Assembly (NCBI GenBank): GCA_018257865.1
Contig: JAEUBA010000012.1
Span: 124,001-188,000 of the forward strand
Origin: Stereocaulon alpinum
Taxonomy: Eukaryota; Ascomycota; Lecanoromycetes; Lecanorales; Stereocaulaceae
Direction: 5' to 3'
DNA length: 64,000 nucleotides
Positions 57,159 through 64,000 of the stretch are shown piece after piece (position 1 is the first letter of the stretch; every line of letters starts with the position of its first letter). The notes under the pieces were generated by a model. It worked only from the letters and a program-made list of their open reading frames with translations, ran no database searches and had not been told where the DNA came from. Both the position numbers and the translations under genes were made by a program.

Positions 57159-59725
57159 ACAAAGATATTGCGGCACTTGCCTCTCATGCCAAGATCATGG
57201 GTAAGACCGTAGGATCAGGCTGGAACATGATGGAGCAGGTTGGTATTTTTGGATTCAAGGAAACGCGAAAAACGTAAGGAAGGGAATATGACCGCTTCAT
57301 GCAGGGTTCCCCGCAGCCTAGACCAGCCCAGCCCTACCTTACCTTACATTCCCTCGGCGTGCCAGCCAATATCCGGCCGAAGGACACTGAAGATTCGAAG
57401 ATGGCCCCCCTGAGAACACCTTTGAGGGGCCTTGGGCCCGTATTCGGGGGTAGTACCTTAGACTGAAGATGGAGTTCTGACGACAAACTCTAAATTCAAC
57501 GCTAGACCTAGTCCTCACACCCCCTTATTTGATTCCCCTGATCAAACGCCTTCGTAGCGTACAGTATCTACTTGGCCTCCCAGGCTAGCCAGCCTTAGCG
57601 ACGGAGCCCGGCCTAGTTGGCACTCGGACCGCAAAAGGTGCCCCCACCCTAGCAAGAATTCCCCGGGTTAGAGTGGGCAGATTCCATACCTGACGTCATG
57701 TATTCTCGCTGTACATACGTTTTTCTGCGAATCAAGATTGGATGATCAAGGTGATTAAGGTGTTACTGGAAGGCCTAAAAGGCGGTCCGTGTGTCCAGCT
57801 TCTGATCGATCGAATGGGTGTGGTGGCGTCGGCAAGGATGTTTAAAATTACAAGCGGTCTATCGAATCCACCTTTGATAACCCTATTGCGTGCATGATAG
57901 GCCATGAATGTTCCACGCCACGGCTTTTGATAAGCGTTTCGAATGTAATAGCCAATTGAAAAATCCTCCGTCTGGGACTGTGCAGCTCATAGCCGGAATA
58001 CGTAAGTTAGATCGATAATTTAGGTATATTTGTAAAACGTCAAAAGTGCTTTGACATCAAAACGGGAAATCACCTTGAGTTCGGCTAACGGCAGGCTTCG
58101 GCAGACCCGGCTGATACCATGTATGCATCTGTGATCCATACAATTGTATGCTGTCTTAGACTCAGATTGCGACATCGGACGGGAAGGCTGAAGAGGCGCC
58201 GGAATCCTGTGATCCTGCCGCCAAGCACTGCATGACCATCAAGTACGGTACAGGTATATCATCTCACCTATGATCCATTTGCTCACCGCACCGAGGCATG
58301 CGTCAGACCTATGGAGATGAAATGTTACATTCGGAGATAAAGCGATGTGCTAGGTTGGCTTCGAACAGTCGAATTGCTAGCCGTATTCAGTATAGTGGTA
58401 CGCCTAATTCTAACACTGTCACCTTCTGGAAAAGGCAATACGACTCTCTGCGTATCTGTCAATATGTCGTTGGCTACAACCCAGCAGGACAAAGGATCGA
58501 CTACGTGATCTGCGTTCACAGTAGCACACGTGGGTACCAGATTGGTGGAGGGTACGAACACGTGTACGTTTTGATGTGCATTCCTGGCGAGTCCGGTGGC
58601 AGTTCCAGACAGAATTTTGTAGAGAAGTAGGTATTTTATCATGTGGCAGAAGGCGTTCTATGTTATTGGACTGATCAAAGAAGAAGGTACCGCGTTGTTA
58701 CGGAGGTTTATGTCAATATCCTTCTGAGCTCTGTCGATAATCAGATGTCGAAACATTTGATGTCGGATGCTAACATTGAGTCCGGGCACGACATCGCTCC
58801 TATTCGTCTCGAATGTGTAGCTAGCCACCGATCGTCTGTGAGGCTAGACCTTTGGGCTCTTCTGACCGACCAATGGGTCGCAGTCAGCACCATATATGGG
58901 CTGGTCTTATCGCTAGTTCGGGTCGGCGATTCCGAAAACCCTTAGCTGGAAGCTACTTAGAGCCCTACTGCTGGGCGAAGTAGATCGCTTCACGAAGAAC
59001 GTGGTCTGACTTACGACAGAGGCCGCGTTGATGGCAGAGACATACTACTCGTAGGGTAGCTGCTTCGCTAGTCAGAGTGAGGTCGTGTATTTAGTGAGCT
59101 TAGCTTATCTTATCGGACAGCACTCGTAACATCTCATAGTGCCTGATATGCATCATCTCTTGGCGTTTGTTATCGTGAACATGAACCGATGGATCGTGTG
59201 TCGTTCCGGACGTGACGATAATTGCCAAGCGATCATCGTCCTGTCCAGATCATAATGTAAGTGGTCAAGGTATTATTATATTAAGGACACCGAAAAGTCC
59301 ACCTTTTTTAAGCAAGGGGGCCCCTAAGTGAGCCCCGGGAGTGAGGCTCTAAAGGGTGATTAGTACCAATTTAGGGAATTCCTAGAAAGGCTCCATGGTC
59401 CGCATTCAGGCGAAGTGCAAACTCTCTTTTGTCCTCAACGTGGTGGGTCAGACTTTCGGGCATCTCGAGTAGCCTTTAGCGCTCTTCTCCCAACGGTCGA
59501 CATGAAGGCTACCTAAGAACGGCGTCACCGGGTAGCGTCAAGCTGAACTGAGCGCAAATCTCACACTACACTCCGGGGTAGGTTCGGGAAAGGCTTTTAG
59601 AGGGGTTTTAGGGTAGTCTGTCCATGTTTGGCGTCTTGGACAAGGCGTCTCATTCAGGAATCCCAAGCAATGGATCACGTTATATCCCAAGATCAGGACA
59701 GTAACTTCACAAACATGTATTACCT

Positions 59726-59740
59726 CCCCCCCCCCCCCCC
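59726..59740. repeat. Homopolymer of 15 C
   Basis: Uninterrupted C run after TATTACCT. Length in assemblies of such runs is unreliable. Confidence 0.8.
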
Positions 59741-59857
59741 AACATCAAAAATACGAGGAAACAATGTCAAAATATAGGGTAGAATACCTGCTTGTTAGAT
59801 GCCAAGTGCTACATGTGCGATCCATGTACAGTGGTGATGACTCCGCATGCCAAGACA

Positions 59858-59965
59858 CCAAGGCTGAGTCATCGTGTCCAGGCTGCTTGTTGCTGGGTCA
59901 TCATGCCCAGGCTGAGTCAGCATGTCCAGGCTGGATCATTAGTTGCATCGTGCCCAGGCTTAGTA
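59858..59965. repeat. Minisatellite, about five imperfect units around CCAGGCTGAGTCATCATGT
   Basis: Units beginning CCAAGGCTG, CCAGGCTGCT, CCAGGCTGAG, CCAGGCTGGA and CCAGGCTTAG follow each other at 19-28-base intervals, most ending CATCGTGT/CATCATGC. Not in a coding region I can support. Confidence 0.7.
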
Positions 59966-60282
59966 ATCCTTGGGATGCAGGCCACTTTTCAACAAAAAAC
60001 TTAGTATTAGGTTTGCTGCCCCAACTCCACGATGCATCTCTCTATCTTAGAGCTCCATGTAAGACCGATGTCGCAGCCACATGCATGACAATGCTATGCA
60101 AGACAAATTCCCTTGAAAACTTGCCAAATATTCTATTCCCGCAAACTATGCCCACATATCAGTCTATCGATTCCCAAGCACACAGGGACTCGATGCTACC
60201 TAGAAGCCCCCTACATTTTACCCTACCGTGCCTTGCGGCAGGATGCTCTTTTTGTGCTACACAAAGATCAGCAGGAAGCATC

Positions 60283-62483
60283 TCACACAAATGGGCCAAA
60301 AGGGCCAAACAAGCTTACAGCCATGAAAACAGCACAGATCAGAGCTGCTGCAGCGGCGGCATACCCGCCGATGAAACTACATATGACATCAAGTCAGCTT
60401 TATTCAACCCTTCATCCCATTCATTTGCAATATGACTTTCCAATGAAAAGAGTGGAAAAGAAGGACAAGACGCGACTTACGTAGTCCTTAACGAGTCCAC
60501 AAGTATCACAAGCGCCGAATGTCTATCGTCTGGGCTTAGAGTATGGAAAAGGGCACCGCTAGTCCCAGAAATGAATTGCTGTATCTGATCCTTTGGTATA
60601 GTGGGCAAGAGCACGGTGAGCTGGTTTTGAGCCAGGTTGAGGAAGATGGCGCCAGCGACTGAGAGACCAAATGCGAGGCCGCTGAGTTGAGCTTTTTGTG
60701 GGTATTTGATTAGCTGGTTGAAATGGGCAGATCGATGATAGGTGCATTTGACGTACCAACCATCATATAGGTAATCCCATATGACACTTCCGACTGTGGA
60801 ACAATACTCTGAATAACTGCATACCCTGCCTGGACGAACGAGCCTGTTCCAAACGCTATCAGGACTTCGTAGCCGTAGATTGCTGAGGGAGAGGTATTGA
60901 TGTTGATCCTGGCTAGAACAAAACACCCATTTAGTCAGCGTCCAAAAGTGGAGCTCATTCTGATTGGCTTACACATTAGCACGCTCCCAATCAGTGTCAA
61001 GATACTGCCGCCAATGTACCATGGCGTATAGTAGCCCCACCTCGCCATCAAGGCCCCATTTGCAAGAACTAGCGCACTAAGGATGAAGACGAAGGGCAGA
61101 AGCCGTACAGCTGCCATGATAGCGGTATCTCCGTGTGTGAATTGGAAGAAGATGGGGATGTAGTAGATGGTGATATAGATAGCCGCGCCACCAGAAGCGC
61201 CAGCAATGAATAGCAGCACTCGCTCTTTGTGCTTTAAGAAATGGACAGGGAAGATTCTGTTCTCGGTGGTGGTGAAGATAGTGAAAGTTTGTTGAATAGC
61301 AAAGGCGATCCACAGAAGTATGCCCACAACGGCCAATGCTTTAATAGAACCGCTTTTCCAGTCGTAGAGGAGTCCGCCAAAATTGATGAGCATGACTGTG
61401 CATACAAAGGCACCGATGCTGATAAGAGCTCCGACCATGTCGAATCTCCTTGCACGCTCGAGGAAGGTTTGGCCGGGTGCTGGGTCGAAGGATGGGAGTA
61501 TTGTAAGGTAAATTGGGAGGAGGATGGCCCCGAAGAGTACTGAGAATGCGTGGTTAGCAGAGCTCAATGGCATATTTACTGGAGAATTTACAGTTGATGT
61601 AGAAAGCCCACCGCCATGTGTATAATTGGAAGCCTCCGCCAACAACTGGACCTAGAACAGTGCCAACGCCCCATACCAAGCCACTACGAAGTCCAGAGTC
61701 AGCGAAAATTGTCGTTTCTTCCAAATCAGCTACGAGAGACTCACCTAAGACTCAACCACGCAGGTCGCTCCTTATCCGTGGTATTGACAGATATCAACGT
61801 CAGAAGGCCAAGGTACATCCCGTTACCGCCTGCTCCGGCGAAGACACGACCCACGATCTCGGCGTTCATAGTTGGAGCACCACCGCATAAAGCAGAAGAA
61901 GCTAGGAACAGGATAAAAGAGGCGATGTATACCCATTTCGCATCGAATAGATTATAGAGCTTTCCATACGGCATGATCATGGCGAGGCCCCCAATCATGA
62001 AACTGTAACCGGGGATCCGGTATCAGCACCGCAGGGATCAATTTGGATTGGAGCTATGAAAGTCATACTTACCCCACAGAGAGCCATGGTAGGTTGGCAA
62101 TGCTATTGAAATCGTTGATGATAGCCTATCATTCCTCAATAGCGGAACGAAGATAGCATTTGGTGTTATGCATACCGGTATGATATCAGCGACGATAGTG
62201 TTGTCCAACGCATAGACGAACATGCCGGTCAAAGTACTAGAGAGAAAGAGGAACCACTAAAATTGATGGGAAAATAGTCAGCTTGCCATTGCGACAGAAC
62301 AATCGCAAATGACATTACACTTACTTTGAATCCAGTCACGGTTCTCACTTGCTCTGGAGGTGTCTCCTCGCCCTTCTCAACGTCCGCAAGCACCTCGCTT
62401 GGAGTGGCGGACTGGTCGCTGGAATCATTTTGTGTGGTAGTTGCCTCGTCGTCAACTCGACGAAGATCATGTTCCGGCTTCAT
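60283..62483 (-). CDS. MFS transporter, DHA2 family (14 TM), probable product exporter
   Basis: Proton-driven efflux pump of the plasma or vesicle membrane. Nine exons join in frame (62483-62325, 62256-62176, 62125-62073, 62002-61745, 61683-61592, 61539-60973, 60912-60757, 60691-60481, 60376-60283), giving 556 residues. A hydrophilic acidic N-terminus of about 50 residues is followed by TM1 with ALDNTIVADIIP, typical of 14-TM drug:H+ antiporter family 2. Then come the loop GKLYNLFDAKW (motif A), antiporter motif C in GLVWGVGTVLGPVVGGGF, and a final helix FIGGYAAAAAALICAVF before the stop. It resembles fungal toxin-efflux pumps of polyketide clusters. Two cluster motif copies lie 303 and 321 bp upstream, in the promoter shared with the SDR. 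Confidence 0.92.
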
Positions 62484-62785
62484 AGTGATGGATCAATGGA
62501 AACTTATTATCTACTGGCACTTCAGGTGAGATTATAATAAGAATGTTTCTGAAGTGCACTTGTTGAAGCTCCTTTAAGCCTCCAAGCCATTGTCTTTGAG
62601 CTTTGACGTGCCTGAAGGAGCGTTTCGTGCGCTCCTGATTGGGTATAAGTTATTGAGCTTGGGCAGATTTCAAAGCAATCAACCGAGGACGGCAAGGATC
62701 GACCGGAGATTAACTATCTCCACACCATCATTCCAGAGACAGGGTTTTGTGGATCATCGCATGCGTGGGATTTCAGTGATGTCAC

Positions 62786-62799
62786 GGACCGGAGTATAC
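62786..62799 (+). promoter_or_regulatory. Cluster motif copy 8, GGACCGGAGTATAC
   Basis: Exact 12-base motif, first of a tandem pair 18 bases apart, upstream of the MFS gene. Confidence 0.65.
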
Positions 62800-62803
62800 T
62801 TCT

Positions 62804-62815
62804 GGACCGGAGTAC
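62804..62815 (+). promoter_or_regulatory. Cluster motif copy 9, GGACCGGAGTAC
   Basis: Second of the tandem pair; differs from the consensus only in the last base. Confidence 0.6.
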
Positions 62816-63559
62816 AGCTTGACACACCATCATAGTGCATGCTGACTCATCGCCGATATGATTTGCATGTTTCATGAAGCCGAGCCGCAACTACTTACAA
62901 CTAATTCACCCCTGTTGCCGGTGCCCGTTCCCTTGCCGTCTGCCACAGAAGCTAGAACAGAGCCTAAACTAGATGCTGCTTGCCATTCGACAAGAATTAT
63001 GATAACGAAGACGACAAGGTCTCGGCTTAGGATATAGTATGCTTGGAAGGAAACTGCTTTGAAGGAATTGGCCACGATCTTGCTGAGGTACACATGCGTT
63101 TGACAGCCGAAAGCAGAGACGGAGGAAATACAGTGAAAATGTTAAGAACCTTTTCCTTCCAGGTATGTGTAATGGTGTTCGAGATGTATGATAGCTTGAC
63201 AGGTCGTTGAAGAGGAGCAAAGCGAATTGATCTCTTCCCTAGAAGACGAAACTGGGATTATCCCGCGCCCCATGATAATTCTACCTCTCTTGCAGTGGGT
63301 GAGCTGGTAGATCACATAACGAGTCATAGCACTGTTTAGAAAGCCGTGAAGGAAAATGTGATAAGTTATCACAAGACTGGGGATAGTCGAAACGCGTATG
63401 GCAAAAAGCAATTCTGTCTCTGACGTAAATCACTCAATCCCCACCCTCCTTACTGTTCCTAACTTATTATGCTCAAGCACGCTCTTTCAGAGCTCAGATT
63501 CAAAGAAGCTTCAAACCTTAGCTCACACCAGAGTATTCCTTCTGCGAACCAGATCCACC

Positions 63560-64000
63560 ATGGCATCCGTCTTTTTCATCACAGGCGTGTCCTCAGATTT
63601 CGGGACAGAGACTGCTCTCCAAGCTCTCGCTTCCGGCCAGCGAGTGATAGGCACCGTACGCAACCGTACAAGAGCTGCCTCACAAGTCTCAGCCATCGAA
63701 GACAAAGGCGGGAAAATCCTTGAACTCGACGTCACAGATGCAGCTGCGTGTTCTACAGTCTTCAAGGAGGCGGAGAGTCTCTACGGCCAGGTTGACGTCT
63801 TGGTAAACAATGCTGGATACGCGCTGTTGGGTGCCGTGGAAGATCTGGGGTAAGCAACATGAGCAGTGTGTCAAGCTCATGCTAACAACCATTACCGACT
63901 CAGAGACGAAGAAGCAGCAACCCAAATGGAAACCAACTTCTTCGGTCCTTACCGCCTGATCCGCGCAGCCCTCCCCGGCTTCCGCACCCGCAAAACCGGT
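63560..64000 (+). CDS. Short-chain dehydrogenase/reductase, cut by the window edge
   Basis: NAD(P)-dependent oxidoreductase of the classical SDR type. Exon 1, 63560-63849, starts MASVFFITGVSSDFG; exon 2 starts at 63904 (54-nt intron) and runs off the window. Seen: the cofactor loop TGVSSDFG near residues 8-15, where Gly is usual in place of Asp, the ELDVTD acidic block, and VDVLVNNAGYALLGAVEDLG (NNAG motif). The Tyr-x3-Lys catalytic pair lies beyond the edge. An earlier in-frame ATG at 63398 would add 54 residues without family similarity, so 63560 is preferred. It is divergent from the MFS transporter, with cluster motifs between them, so it may belong to the cluster. Confidence 0.85.

Larger units (their letters stand above)
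56655..60282. other. Long gene-poor stretch between Myb and MFS genes
   Basis: About 3.6 kb. It contains the motif at 57147-57158, G/C-rich stretches near 57300-57680 and 59300-59620 that look repeat-derived, a run of 15 C at 59726-59740, and the minisatellite at 59858-59965. Frames at 58298-58630 (110 codons, plus strand) and 59764-60435 (223 codons, running through the minisatellite and antisense to the MFS last exon) have no family signature and I do not call them genes. Confidence 0.45.
62484..63559. promoter_or_regulatory. Divergent promoter of MFS and SDR genes
   Basis: About 1.08 kb between opposed start codons, with two tandem cluster motifs at 62786-62799 and 62804-62815. Other frames here (up to 89 codons) have no support. 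Confidence 0.55.

Noticed and set aside
58298..58630. 110-codon open frame on the plus strand
   Set aside because: No recognisable motif, no signal, no neighbouring exons; length alone is not enough.
59764..60435. 223-codon open frame on the plus strand
   Set aside because: It runs through a minisatellite and is antisense to the last MFS exon; no family signature.

Overview
The window is nuclear DNA of a filamentous ascomycete (Pezizomycotina). The signs are many genes split by introns of about 48-70 nt with GTAAGT/GTATGT donors and CTRAY branch points, fungal housekeeping genes (SEC61, CBF1-type bHLH, ORC2, PGS1, complex I NDUFA12, aminopeptidase P), DUF3433 and KP4-like families, and a polyketide gene cluster. 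I cannot name the genus. I recognised no tRNA, rRNA or CRISPR array. Where I give exon joins, the reading frames were checked by hand and the spliced lengths are multiples of three.

Left part, 0-29.5 kb: Sec61 alpha, a CBF1-like bHLH factor, an alpha/beta hydrolase, a secreted KP4-killer-toxin-like protein, an ankyrin gene with an apparent frameshift in a C run, aminopeptidase P, ORC2, a Ser/Thr-rich secreted protein, NDUFA12, a single-pass membrane protein, an unknown small protein, mitochondrial PGS1, and a 7-exon gene that joins a secreted kelch propeller to a polytopic DUF3433 membrane region. Gene-poor stretches hold short non-autonomous elements with terminal inverted repeats (9.4-9.8 kb and 19.55-19.83 kb) and a foldback at 6.6 kb.

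Right part, 31.3-64 kb: a probable secondary-metabolite cluster. It holds an O-methyltransferase, an NRPS-like A-T-R carboxylic acid reductase, a non-reducing polyketide synthase (SAT-KS-AT-PT-ACP-TE), a cytochrome P450, a phenol-2-monooxygenase-like flavoprotein, an HSL-type esterase, a SnoaL-like protein, a quinone-oxidoreductase-like MDR, a three-repeat Myb regulator, a DHA2 transporter and, cut by the window edge, an SDR. A simple reading is this: the PKS makes an aromatic acid, the A-T-R enzyme reduces it to an aryl aldehyde, the oxygenases and methyltransferase decorate it, and the MFS pump exports it. The product is not known from sequence.

The most striking observation is a short motif, GGACCGGAGTAT (core CCGGAGTA), repeated in nearly every promoter interval of this cluster. 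It lies upstream of OMT, in the A-T-R/PKS divergent promoter, upstream of P450, twice in the FMO/esterase divergent promoter, in the SnoaL/MDR divergent promoter, upstream of Myb, and twice in the MFS/SDR divergent promoter. It is absent from the PKS/P450 convergent interval. It looks like the operator of a cluster-specific regulator and marks out a regulon. Two inverted-repeat elements inside or beside the cluster (30.75-31.03 kb and 44.79-44.96 kb) share the same terminal 12 bases.
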